A stretch of 64,000 nucleotides of DNA from Mycobacterium lepraemurium (GTDB lineage: Bacteria > Actinomycetota > Actinomycetes > Mycobacteriales > Mycobacteriaceae), in contig CP021238.1 in NCBI GenBank assembly GCA_002291465.1, positions 1,550,001 to 1,614,000 of the forward strand. Reading direction: 5' to 3'. The position numbers were made by a program, and so were the translations under genes. Shown here piece by piece: positions 1 through 7,746 of the stretch; within the stretch, counting starts at the first letter, position 1, and each line of letters opens with the position of its first letter. The notes beneath the pieces were generated by a model that had not been told where the DNA came from, made no database searches, and worked only from the letters and a program-made list of their open reading frames with translations.

Positions 1-136
1 GTCCAGCTCTCGAGCACAATAGTACGTGTGTACCATTGCGCCGGTCGTTGTTTTGGTCGTGAAATATCCCGATTTTTTCCGCTCTTCGGTCATCGTGATC
101 GCCCACCTGGTTCTCCCGTCGCGACGAGCGGGCCGA

Positions 137-349
137 TCAGTGCCGCGCCAACGAGGCACGGCCCGCCCGGGCCATGATGCGTTGCAACACGTTGTGCGAC
201 AGGTCGCCGTCGTTGGCCACCCGCGCCAGGCCCCGCCGCCGCAAGAACATGTCGAGCCGGCGATCGGGCGACCAATCCGCGTACGTCGAGCCGAGGTAAT
301 GCGACTGCAGGAAATCCGACGCCTACGCGTCGAGGTCGGACTCCGTCAT
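137..349 (-). pseudogene. Small conserved-looking protein with in-frame amber stop
   Basis: Read from ATG 349 this frame gives eight residues, then TAG at codon 9 (323-325), then 61 further open residues ending LARH. The tail is rich in charged helical sequence (LDMFLRRRGLARVANDG) and looks like a genuine small mycobacterial protein of 70 residues. The codon before the break suits a Trp (TGG to TAG). I do not recognise a family and assign no function. Translation could in principle restart inside, but no good start with a ribosome site is visible. The 136 bases before it show nothing I can name. Confidence 0.5.
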
Positions 350-473
350 TGGACTGGCCCCCATAACCGGCATGCTCCTTTGTTCTCCCGCGACCGCCGC
401 AGCCAAGTTACGTCAGGGGGCGTCACTAATCCGTCACGCCGCGATTGCGGAAAGAGCCCAAAGTCGGCCGCAG

Positions 474-1319
474 TCAGCCGGTCTGCGACGCCGTCGGCTT
501 GTGGGCGACGATTGCGACGGCGGCCAGTTGCCTGCGATGTTTGCGGAACGTGCGGCGCATGGTCAGCACCCGCTTGCGGGCGTCGCGGTGCACCAGCACG
601 TTGCGGGCGAACCGCAGCGCCCCGAACAACCCCTCGTCGGAGACCAGCCGGCGCGGCTGCAGCAGCGCCATCGGCGCGGTCGCGACGTGATCGACCACCA
701 ATCCGTGCTCGGCGAGCAGCGCCGACCACTCCGCGACGGTCAACGGGCGCGCGTTCACCTTGATGGCCCGGGCCAGCGCCCGGCGGATGTCGGTGCTGAT
801 CTCCTCGGAGACGGTGTCTGGCGTCAGCGCGAGTTCGTGGATGGCGTAGCGGCCGCCCGGGCGCAGCACGCGCGCCGCCTCGGCGACGATCGCCCGCTTG
901 GCGGCATCGCCCTGCATGGTCAGCATCGCCTCGCCGATGACGACATCGCTGCTGGCGTCGGGCAATCCGGTGTCGGCCGCGCCGGCGACCCGCACGGCGG
1001 CGTTTTTCGCACCGAGATCGCAGAGCACGCCGCGCACCACGTTGGCCGCATCGGGGTCGGCCTCGGCGCCCACGTAGGAGCGCGGCGCCCGGGCCACGAT
1101 CTCGGTGGCGGTGCGGCCCAGGCCCGGCGCCAGCTCGACGACGTCGGTGCCGGCCAGTTGCGCGTGGGACAGCAGGGTGCGGGTCAGCTCGACACCGCCG
1201 GGCCGCAGCACCCGTTTGCCGAGCCGCGCCAGCAGCCAATGCCCGGCCACAGCCTCGTCGGCGCGCCGCGACCCGGGGAGCGGAGGTTCGGAACCTGTGC
1301 GAAGTTCGTTGGCGGCCAT
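474..1319 (-). CDS. SAM-dependent methyltransferase (class I)
   Basis: A 281-residue Rossmann-fold methyltransferase. Motif I (VELAPGLGRT) lies at about residues 61-70, and a later LRPGGRYAIHEL segment matches the post-motif III strand of the UbiE/Methyltransf_11 group. The substrate is unknown. The open frame extends upstream to 1400, but ATG 1319 is preferred because the longer version would run through the promoter region of the divergent ferredoxin gene. It is transcribed away from fdxA, with an inverted repeat lying between them. No transmembrane segment is apparent, so it should be cytosolic. Confidence 0.8.
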   Translation of the reverse strand: MAANELRTGSEPPLPGSRRADEAVAGHWLLARLGKRVLRPGGVELTRTLLSHAQLAGTDVVELAPGLGRTATEIVARAPRSYVGAEADPDAANVVRGVLCDLGAKNAAVRVAGAADTGLPDASSDVVIGEAMLTMQGDAAKRAIVAEAARVLRPGGRYAIHELALTPDTVSEEISTDIRRALARAIKVNARPLTVAEWSALLAEHGLVVDHVATAPMALLQPRRLVSDEGLFGALRFARNVLVHRDARKRVLTMRRTFRKHRRQLAAVAIVAHKPTASQTG

Positions 1320-1344
1320 GGATTCTCCGACGCTGAGCCTAGTT

Positions 1345-1366
1345 TTTACAAGATTGTTTGTGTAAA
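1345..1366. promoter_or_regulatory. Inverted repeat TTTACA-N10-TGTAAA between divergent genes
   Basis: Perfect 6-bp arms at 1345-1350 and 1361-1366 sit between the methyltransferase start (1319) and the ferredoxin start (1376). The right arm overlaps a possible -10 (TAAACT, 1363-1368) placed 7 bases before the fdxA ATG, suggesting a leaderless fdxA mRNA. It looks like an operator. Which regulator binds is inference; the ArsR-like gene just downstream is one candidate. Confidence 0.45.
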
Positions 1367-1375
1367 CTTTAGCAC

Positions 1376-1732
1376 ATGACCTACGTGATCGGGAAGCCAT
1401 GCATCGATGTGATGGACCGCGCTTGCGTCGACGAGTGTCCGGTGGATTGCATTTACGAGGGCGGCCGGGCGCTCTACATTCATCCCGACGAGTGCGTCGA
1501 CTGCGGCGCGTGCGAGCCGGTGTGTCCGGTGGAGGCGATTTACTACGAAGATGACCTGCCCGAGGACCTCAAGCCGTACCTGGCCGACAATGAAGCGTTC
1601 TTCGCCGAAACGTTGCCGGGCCGCGACGCGCCCCTGGGATCCCCGGGCGGGGCGGCCAAGCTGGGCCCGCTCGGCGTCGACACCCCGCTGGTGGCAAGCC
1701 AGCCCAGTGCTGCCCATTCGGACGGCTCCTGA
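1376..1732 (+). CDS. fdxA: 7Fe ferredoxin FdxA
   Basis: A 118-residue ferredoxin carrying one [3Fe-4S] and one [4Fe-4S] cluster. Cys9, Cys17 and Cys50 fit the 3Fe cluster, and Cys21, Cys40, Cys43 and Cys46 the 4Fe cluster. Cys25 is the extra free cysteine typical of the Azotobacter FdI type. The N-terminus MTYVIGKPC and the VDTPLVA tail match mycobacterial FdxA. Such proteins pass electrons to cytochromes P450 and other oxidoreductases, and in mycobacteria fdxA is linked to dormancy or acid response. There is almost no room for a ribosome site before ATG, consistent with leaderless translation. Confidence 0.93.
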   Translation: MTYVIGKPCIDVMDRACVDECPVDCIYEGGRALYIHPDECVDCGACEPVCPVEAIYYEDDLPEDLKPYLADNEAFFAETLPGRDAPLGSPGGAAKLGPLGVDTPLVASQPSAAHSDGS

Positions 1733-1744
1733 CCGACGAGGAGC

Positions 1745-2449
1745 GTGGGGGACCCGTTGACCAAGTCACGGAAGTTGCTGGCCCCCGCGGCCGGGGAATC
1801 GGCCGGCCGCCGCCGCGCGGTGCTGCGGTTGCTGCGCGCCTCGCCCGAGCCGATGAGCATCGCCGGGATCGCCGACGTGCTGGGCGTGCACCCCAACACG
1901 GTGCGCTTCCATCTGGACAGCCTCGTCGCCGACGGCCAGGTCGAGCACGTCGAGCTGGACCGCAAGGGGCCGGGCCGCCCACCGCTGATGTTCCGGGCGG
2001 TGCGGCAGATGGACCGCGGCGGGACGCGGCACTACCGGCTGCTGGCCGAGATCCTGGCGAAGGCCTTCGCGGCCGAAACCGATCCCGCGCCCAAGGCGCT
2101 GGCCGCCGGCCGGGCCTGGGGGCAGCAGCTGGACGCCGAACGGCGTCGGCTGCCGCGGGACGCGGCCGGCGCCGAGCAGGCCATCGCCCAGCTGGTCGAC
2201 GTGCTCGACGAGCTCGGCTTCGCACCCGAGCGTCGGGTGATCGACGGAGAGCAGCAGGTCGGCCTGCGGCACTGCCCGTTCCTGGAATTGGCCGAGAACT
2301 CCTCGAATGTGGTGTGCCCGGTGCATCTGGGCCTGATGCAGGGGGCCATGGAAACCTGGGGAGCGCCGGTCTCGGTGGACCGGCTCGACCCGTTCGTCGA
2401 GCCGGACCTGTGTCTGGCCCACCTGACGCTGCAAGGGGCGGGCAGATGA
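1745..2449 (+). CDS. ArsR-like (COG2345) regulator with cysteine-rich C-terminus
   Basis: Winged-helix regulator of up to 234 residues. The helix-turn-helix is at about residues 38-62 (IADVLGVHPNTVRFHLDSL), followed by the wing GPGRPP. The last 60 residues contain CPF, CPVHLG and CLAH motifs, as in the SufR-like group of COG2345 regulators that bind Fe-S clusters. Metal or redox sensing is therefore likely, and it fits the ferredoxin 13 bases upstream. The start is uncertain: GTG 1745 is only one base from an AGGAG, while TTG 1757 is 13 bases away. The 3' end overlaps the next gene by ATGA. Confidence 0.8.
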   Translation: MGDPLTKSRKLLAPAAGESAGRRRAVLRLLRASPEPMSIAGIADVLGVHPNTVRFHLDSLVADGQVEHVELDRKGPGRPPLMFRAVRQMDRGGTRHYRLLAEILAKAFAAETDPAPKALAAGRAWGQQLDAERRRLPRDAAGAEQAIAQLVDVLDELGFAPERRVIDGEQQVGLRHCPFLELAENSSNVVCPVHLGLMQGAMETWGAPVSVDRLDPFVEPDLCLAHLTLQGAGR

Positions 2450-2871
2450 GCACCGGAACCGCGATCGCCGTCGCGCTCAGCTTCGTCTGGCTCGGCATGG
2501 TGCTGGCCATCTCGTTCCTCGAGGCGCCGCTAAAGTTCCGGGCGCCCAACGTGACCCTGCAGATCGGGCTGGGCATCGGGCGCTTGGTGTTTCGCGCGCT
2601 CAACACCGTCGAGGTGGTCTTCGGCCTCGTCATCGGCGCCATCGTGGTGGCCGGCCCCACCCGGGCGGGCGTCGCGGTGGCCATCGGCGTGGCCGTCGCC
2701 GCCCTGGCCGTCCAGCTCGTCGCGGTCCGGCCCGCCCTGACCCGCCGGTCCGACCGGGTGCTGGCCGGGGCGGACGGACCCCGCTCCCGGGCCCACTACG
2801 GCTACGTCGCGCTGGAGGCGGTCAAGGTGGTCGTGCTGATCGCGGCGGGGATACTGCTACTGAGCGGTTGA
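2446..2871 (+). CDS. Small integral membrane protein, four TM segments
   Basis: A 141-residue hydrophobic protein starting at an ATG that overlaps the preceding TGA, so it is translationally coupled to the regulator. Four hydrophobic stretches are visible, at about residues 5-22, 45-67, 68-88 and 118-139. The short loop after TM1 contains FLEAPLKF, reminiscent of DUF4149-like membrane proteins. No catalytic motif is seen, and the function is unknown. Its position suggests it belongs to the ferredoxin-regulator transcription unit. Confidence 0.75.
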   Translation: MSTGTAIAVALSFVWLGMVLAISFLEAPLKFRAPNVTLQIGLGIGRLVFRALNTVEVVFGLVIGAIVVAGPTRAGVAVAIGVAVAALAVQLVAVRPALTRRSDRVLAGADGPRSRAHYGYVALEAVKVVVLIAAGILLLSG

Positions 2872-2918
2872 CGGCCAACCCTCAAGGCGAAGGCCTTGCG
2901 ACTTCGAAGGACCCGATC

Positions 2919-3263
2919 ATGGATTCCGTCTCGTTGACCGACCTCGCGGCCGAAAAGCTCGCCGAGGCAAAACAATCGCACAGCGGGCGTGCCGCGCACA
3001 CCATCCACGGCGGGCACACCCACGAGCTGCGGCAAACCGTGCTCGCGCTGCTGGCCGACCACGACCTGTCCGAACACGACAGCCCCGGCGAGGCCACCCT
3101 GCAGGTGCTGCAGGGTCACGTGCGGCTGACCACCGGCGGCGACGCCTGGGAGGGCAGGGCCGGCGAGTACGTCGCCATCCCGGCCGAACGGCACGCCCTG
3201 CACGCGGTGGAGGACTCGGTGGTCCTGCTGACCGTGCTGAAAACCATCCCGCCGGTGCACTAG
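2919..3263 (+). CDS. Cupin-domain protein
   Basis: A 114-residue protein with one small beta-barrel cupin domain. It shows the spaced glycines and prolines of the family (LQVLQGHVRL, then AGEYVAIPAERHALHAVED). The conserved histidine HALHAVE near the second cupin motif supports metal binding, but the first-motif histidine pair is not obvious. ATG 2919 is chosen because GAAGGA lies 8 bases upstream. An alternative TTG at 2868 would overlap the previous stop. It probably shares the mRNA of its upstream neighbour. The substrate is unknown. Confidence 0.75.
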   Translation: MDSVSLTDLAAEKLAEAKQSHSGRAAHTIHGGHTHELRQTVLALLADHDLSEHDSPGEATLQVLQGHVRLTTGGDAWEGRAGEYVAIPAERHALHAVEDSVVLLTVLKTIPPVH

Positions 3264-3269
3264 CCTGCC

Positions 3270-4295
3270 ATGTTGTCCACACCCTGGTCCGCGGGTTTCG
3301 GCCTGCGGGTACCCATCGTCAACGCCCCGATGGGCGGGGTCGCCGGCGGCCGGCTGGCCGCGGCGGTCACCGCCGCCGGTGGCCTGGGCATGGTCGGGAT
3401 GGGCAGCGTGGCCACCCGGCAGCTGCTGGCCGAGCAGTTGCAATACGTCGACCGCCGGTTCGGGATCGGGCTGGTCGACTGGGTGATGCGCAACGAGGCG
3501 GGACTGCTCGAGGACGCGCTGGCCGCCCGGCCCGCCCTACTGTCGGTCAGTTTCGGCACAGACTGGTCCTGGGGCCCCAAGGCGCACGACGCCGGAATCC
3601 CCACCGTCACACAGGTTTACGACAGCCTCGGCGCGCGGCAGGCGGTCGACGCCGGCGTCGACATCCTGGTGGCGCGCGGCTCGGAGGGCGGCGGGCACGG
3701 CGAGGTCAAGCTGGGGCGGCGGGCACGGCGAGGTCAAGCTGGGGCGGCGGGCACGGCGAGGTCAAGCTGGGGCGGCGGGCACGGCGAGGTCAAGCTGGGG
3801 CTGCTGCCGCTGCTCGACGCCGTGCTGGACGCCGTCTCGGTGCCGGTGCTGGCCGGCGGCGGCGTCACCTCGGCGCGCAGCCTGGCCGCGGTGCTGGCCG
3901 CCGGCGCCAGCGGGGCGTGGGTGGGCACCCGGCTGTCGGCCTGCCCGGAGGCGCTGACCGCCGACGGCAACCGGCGGGCCCTGGTCGAGGCCGCCGAGAC
4001 CGACACCGCCATCACCCGGGCCTTCGACGTCGCCAAGGGGCTGCCCTGGCCGGCCCGGTTCCCGTCCCGGGTGCTGGCCAACGACTTCGTCGAGCGGTGG
4101 ACCGGCCGGGAGGAAACGCTCGACGCCGGGGCCTGCAAGGAGTTGGCCGCCGCGATCGCCGCCGGGGACTGCCGGGTCGCGCCGGTGGATGCCGGCCAGG
4201 GGGTGGGGATGATCCGCAACGACGCGACGGTCGCCGAGGTCATCGACGAAATATGCAGCGGCGCAGAGCAATTGCTGTCCCACTGGGGCTCGTAG
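3270..4295 (+). CDS. Nitronate monooxygenase-family flavoprotein with internal tandem-repeat insertion
   Basis: A 341-residue FMN TIM-barrel protein of the NMO/2-nitropropane dioxygenase family. The N-terminus PIVNAPMGGVAGG, the GSEGGGHG catalytic-loop motif and the later VLAGGGVTSARS phosphate-binding motif support this. It should oxidise alkyl nitronates, although many homologues act on other substrates. A 28-bp unit is present four times (3689-3800), so the GGGHGEVKLG loop is encoded twice, separated by residues read in other frames. Three extra units equal 84 bp, so the frame is restored and the gene stays open with about 28 additional residues beside the active site. Activity is doubtful. 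Confidence 0.8.
   Translation: MLSTPWSAGFGLRVPIVNAPMGGVAGGRLAAAVTAAGGLGMVGMGSVATRQLLAEQLQYVDRRFGIGLVDWVMRNEAGLLEDALAARPALLSVSFGTDWSWGPKAHDAGIPTVTQVYDSLGARQAVDAGVDILVARGSEGGGHGEVKLGRRARRGQAGAAGTARSSWGGGHGEVKLGLLPLLDAVLDAVSVPVLAGGGVTSARSLAAVLAAGASGAWVGTRLSACPEALTADGNRRALVEAAETDTAITRAFDVAKGLPWPARFPSRVLANDFVERWTGREETLDAGACKELAAAIAAGDCRVAPVDAGQGVGMIRNDATVAEVIDEICSGAEQLLSHWGS
3689..3800 (+). repeat. Four perfect tandem copies of a 28-bp unit (VNTR-like)
   Basis: Copies lie at 3689-3716, 3717-3744, 3745-3772 and 3773-3800, are identical, and begin CGGCGGGCACGG. The array lies inside the nitronate monooxygenase gene. Because 28 is not a multiple of three, each copy is read in a different frame, and only a gain of 0, 3 or 6 extra units keeps the gene open. 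Confidence 0.95.
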
Positions 4296-4336
4296 CCTCT
4301 CGTAGCCTCTCGCAGCCCCGTTGTAGCCCTCCGTTG

Positions 4337-4350
4337 TCACGCTGGCGTGA
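4337..4350. repeat. Palindromic intergenic element TCACGC-N2-GCGTGA, copy 1
   Basis: The 14-bp dyad is followed by TGCTCGGCGACGA. The same unit recurs twice at 18211-18254. Here it sits between convergent genes, where it could act as a terminator-like hairpin. Just upstream (4294-4327) short TCGTAGCCTC-type direct repeats are also present. Confidence 0.6.
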
Positions 4351-4374
4351 TGCTCGGCGACGAAACCGCGGTGG

Positions 4375-4879
4375 CTACACCGCGCGCAGGTAGCGCCGGG
4401 CGATGACATGCTGACCGACCCGCAGCACCGGCCCGCCGGCCCTGGCCCACCAGGTCGCGGGTCGGGAGAACCCGGTCACCTCCGCGTACACCGCGGAGGT
4501 GACCGGGTCGTGGCGGACCACGAAGCGTTCCTCGCCGGACTCCGGATGGCTCGGCAGCGTGCCGTAACCGAAGCCGTGGCATGCCCCCGGTTCGTCGACG
4601 ACGTAGACGACGCGGCAGGGGGCGGGCACAAACCCCAGCCGCACCACCACCACGGCGTCGACGACGGCCACCTCGGAGCTGGCCTGCACCCGCAGCCCCG
4701 AGCCGCCGCTGCATGCCCCAGCGCACCACCGCCCCGGCGGTTTGCTCGAAACGCTCTGCGCCCGTACCGATTTGGCGCTCGACGTGTTGATGGTGATATC
4801 CGGTGGGCAGGTCTCCGGAGGCCGTCGCCCCCACCTCGGAGTAGGTCAGCGGAAGTTCCTCGAGCGCTCGTAGGTCCAC
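4375..4879 (-). pseudogene. DUF1990-family protein, frameshifted
   Basis: Two adjacent frames together spell one DUF1990 protein of about 168 residues. The N-terminal half runs from GTG 4879 (VDLRALEELPLTYSEVGAT) to QRRLG. The C-terminal half continues in another frame with LRVQASSEVAVVDAVVVV through to the stop at 4375. The join is explained by one extra C in the CCCC run at 4696-4699. DUF1990 proteins have no settled function. The damage is a single homopolymer insertion, so sequence error cannot be excluded for this gene alone, but it fits the pattern across the window. Confidence 0.75.
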
Positions 4880-4936
4880 CCGGCCAGCTTGCCACGCCCG
4901 GGCGCGCGGCGAGGTTCGGCGGGTACGGTCGGAGGG

Positions 4937-5815
4937 GTGAGCGCGCCACAGACCCTTGCCCAGGCATCCGGAACGTTGACCCTCGGCGGCGACCTGACCG
5001 TCAACCGCCTCGGCTTCGGCGCGATGCGGCTGACCGGCACGGGGGTGTGGGGCCCGCCCGCGGACCGCGACGAGTGCGTCCGGGTGTTGCGGCGGGCCGT
5101 CGAACTCGGGGTGAACTTCATCGACACCGCCGACTCCTACGGCCCGTACGTGTCCGAGGAGATCATCCGCGAGGCGCTGCACCCGTACGACGGCCTGGTG
5201 ATCGCGACCAAGGCGGGGCTGCTGCGCACCGGCCCCGACGTCTGGATCCCGTTGGGCAACCCCAGTTATCTGCGCCAGGAATGCGAGATGAGCCTGCGCC
5301 GGCTGGGCACCGACACCATCGAACTGTTCCAGCTGCACCGCATCGACCCCAACTTCCCGCTGCAGGATCAGGTGGGCGAGCTGCTCACCCTGAAGAACGA
5401 GGGCAAGATCCGCCACATCGGGCTGTCGGAGATCACGCCCGATCAGCTCGCCGCGACCCAGCAGAGCACCGAGATCGTGTCTGTGCAGAACATGTACAAC
5501 GTGACGGCCCGGCGCGCCGAGCCGCTGCTGGACGCCGCGACCCGGCAGGGCATCGCCTTCATCCCGTGGTTCCCGTTGGCGGCCGGGCCGCTGGCCGCGC
5601 CCGACGGCCCGCTGCAGCGCATCGCCGCCGAGCACGACGCGATGCCGTCGCAGCTGGCGTTGGCCTGGTTGCTGAAACGCTCGCCGGTGATGCTGCCCAT
5701 TCCGGGGACGTCGAAGGTGGCGCACCTGGAGGAGAACGTGGCCGCCGCCCGGATCACGCTGTCCGACGAGGAATTCGAGGCGCTGTCGACGGCCGGGACT
5801 CAGCAGACGGTGTAG
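4937..5815 (+). CDS. Aldo/keto reductase
   Basis: A 292-residue NADPH-dependent oxidoreductase with an (alpha/beta)8 barrel. The catalytic tetrad is visible as Asp63, Tyr68 (FIDTADSYGP), Lys92 (IATKAG) and His134 (LFQLHRIDP). The C-terminal IPGTS segment binds cofactor phosphate. It resembles the mycobacterial YdbC/MocA-like branch rather than the 2,5-diketogluconate reductases, and the substrate is unknown. GTG 4937 is taken as the start because upstream sequence has no coding character. It diverges from the DUF1990 pseudogene 57 bases away. Confidence 0.85.
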   Translation: MSAPQTLAQASGTLTLGGDLTVNRLGFGAMRLTGTGVWGPPADRDECVRVLRRAVELGVNFIDTADSYGPYVSEEIIREALHPYDGLVIATKAGLLRTGPDVWIPLGNPSYLRQECEMSLRRLGTDTIELFQLHRIDPNFPLQDQVGELLTLKNEGKIRHIGLSEITPDQLAATQQSTEIVSVQNMYNVTARRAEPLLDAATRQGIAFIPWFPLAAGPLAAPDGPLQRIAAEHDAMPSQLALAWLLKRSPVMLPIPGTSKVAHLEENVAAARITLSDEEFEALSTAGTQQTV

Positions 5816-5851
5816 CCGGCGCGCGAAACCGCGCCCGCCGGGCAATACGGT

Positions 5852-6478
5852 GTGGTGGTGGCCGAACATCAACGACACCCCGGCGGTGGGTTCAATCCGC
5901 CCGAACCGACCACCAAGGGCGGGCCCGACTACGGCTGGTTCATCGACGCCGTGCGCGCGCTGCAGGATCAAGCCCGCGCCGTCGACGCCCCCGACGAGGT
6001 GATCACCCAGGCCGCCGACCAGCTGGAGAAGGTGTCGGCGTTGCTGGCGCCGTTCGACGCCGACGAGTGGGCGTCGCCGTCGGGCCGGCGGATGGATCTG
6101 CCGATGCGCGGCAACATCCTGACCATCCCGATGTCGGCCCAGAAGGGTGCGGACGGCCGCATGCACGGCCGGGCCCGCTTCGCCCGCTTTCACTTGGGCC
6201 GCAACGGGGCCGTGCACGGCGGGTCGCTGGTGATGCTGTTCGACACCGTTCTGGGCCTGACCGCCTCGGTGCTCACCGGCAGCCGGCGCCAGCGTACGGC
6301 CTGCCTCAAGATCGACTACCGCAGCATCGTCCCGATCGAGACCGAGCTGCAGTTCGACGCCGGCGTCGACCGGGTGGACGGGCGCAAGATCTTCGTGTCC
6401 GGTCGGCTGACCCACGGCGAGCGGTTGCTGACCGAGGCCGACGCGCTGTTCGTGCGGCTCAAACCCGGCCAGCCGTGA
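5852..6478 (+). CDS. PaaI/hotdog-fold thioesterase
   Basis: Up to 208 residues, with a C-terminal hotdog domain of the PaaI type. HLGRNGAVHGGSLVMLFDT contains the HGG turn and the acidic residue of the central helix. Such enzymes hydrolyse acyl-CoA thioesters. The N-terminal 90 residues form a helical extension (ALQDQARAVDAPDEVITQAADQ has the look of a coil). Three consecutive GTG codons (5852, 5855, 5858) make the exact start unclear. It is probably co-transcribed with the aldo/keto reductase 36 bases upstream. Confidence 0.75.
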   Translation: MVVAEHQRHPGGGFNPPEPTTKGGPDYGWFIDAVRALQDQARAVDAPDEVITQAADQLEKVSALLAPFDADEWASPSGRRMDLPMRGNILTIPMSAQKGADGRMHGRARFARFHLGRNGAVHGGSLVMLFDTVLGLTASVLTGSRRQRTACLKIDYRSIVPIETELQFDAGVDRVDGRKIFVSGRLTHGERLLTEADALFVRLKPGQP

Positions 6479-6500
6479 TGGGAGTGGGTACCCACCCCGC

Positions 6501-7746
6501 ATGACTGGATCCGCATCGCCCCGCGGCCCGGTGCTTGCGGGTTTGCCCGGGATCCGTGGCTGGCAGGAGGACCTGTACCGCGACCTGCACCGGCATCCGG
6601 AACTGTCACACCAGGAACACCGCACCGCGGCGGCCGGTGGCCGAGCGGCTGCGTGGCTTCGGTTACGACGTGCATGAGGGCGTCGGAGGCACCGGCGTGG
6701 TCGGGGTGCTGCGCGCCGACATGGACGCGCTGCCGGTGCGCGAAGATACCGGCCTACCGTACGCCAGCGCCGTCAACGCCACCGACCCGCACGGCGACGA
6801 ACGACCCGTCATGCACGCCTGCGGGCACGACGTCCACGTCACCTGCCTGCTGGGCGCCGCGTCGCTGCTCGCCGGGGCGCGCGAACACTGGCGCGGCAGC
6901 CTGGTCGCGGTCTTCCAGCCGGCCGAGGAGCTCGGCGACGGCGCGCGCCGCATGGTCGACGACGGGCTGGTGAGGCTGGTCGGTCACGTCGACGTCGCCC
7001 TGGCCCAGCACGTGCTGCCGTTTCCGGCCGGCCAGATCGCCACCCGATCGGGGCCCTTCATGGCCACCGCCGACAGCATGCGGGTCACCGTGTACTGCCG
7101 GGGCGGCCACGGGTCGATGCCGCAGACGACCGTCGATCCCGTCGTGCTGGCCGCCATGATCGTGATCCGGTTGCAGACCGTCGTCTCGCGCGGGGTGGCG
7201 CCCACCGAGACCGCGGTGCGGACGATCGGCAGGATCGAGTCGGGCGCCAAGAGCAAGGTGATCGGCGACCACGCGGTGCTGGAGCTGAACCTGCGCACTT
7301 TCAGCGACCAGACCCGCGACCGGATGCTCGACGCGGTTCGGCGCATCGTCACCGCCGAATGCCAGGCGTCCGGGTCGCCGCGGGACCCCGAGTTCGAGCT
7401 GATGAACCACTTTCCGGCCACCGACAACGACCCCGCGGTCACCGCGCGGGTGCGGGCGGTGTTCGCCGAGTATTTCGGCGACCGGGCGACGGAGATCCCC
7501 GCGCAGACCGGAAGCGAAGACTTCAGCGACATCGCCAACGGGCTCGACGCGCCCTACAGCTATTGGGGTTTCGGGGGGAGCCGACCCCGGCGCGTATCGG
7601 CGCGCCGAGGCGGCGGGCCGGCTGGCCGAGGACATCCCCGTCAACCACTCCGGGAGGTTCGCCCCGTCATCCAGCCCACCCTCGACACCGGCACCGAGGC
7701 GCTGACCGTCGCCGCGCTGGCCTGGCTAGCCCCTAGCGTGTTCTGA
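6501..7746 (+). pseudogene. M20-family amidohydrolase (hippurate hydrolase-like), frameshifted
   Basis: Starts at ATG 6501 (LYRDLHRHPELSHQE is the family N-terminus) but loses frame at about 6630-6636, where a net +1 change moves the reading to the frame of VAERLRGFGYDVHEGV. After GVLR, roughly ten residues normally present before ADMDALPVRED seem deleted in frame. A +1 in the G-run at about 7566-7572 and a -1 at about 7665 leave some 33 residues out of frame before QPTLDTGTEALTV resumes. Metal-site motifs HACGHD and PAEELGDGA survive. The native enzyme would be a zinc-dependent peptidase or amidase. The product cannot be functional as read. Confidence 0.85.

Noticed and set aside
4337-6625. 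Long minus-strand open frame opposite the aldo/keto reductase and thioesterase genes
   Set aside because: Only its last part (4690-4879) coincides with a real gene, the DUF1990 pseudogene. The rest has shadow-frame composition opposite two well-supported genes.
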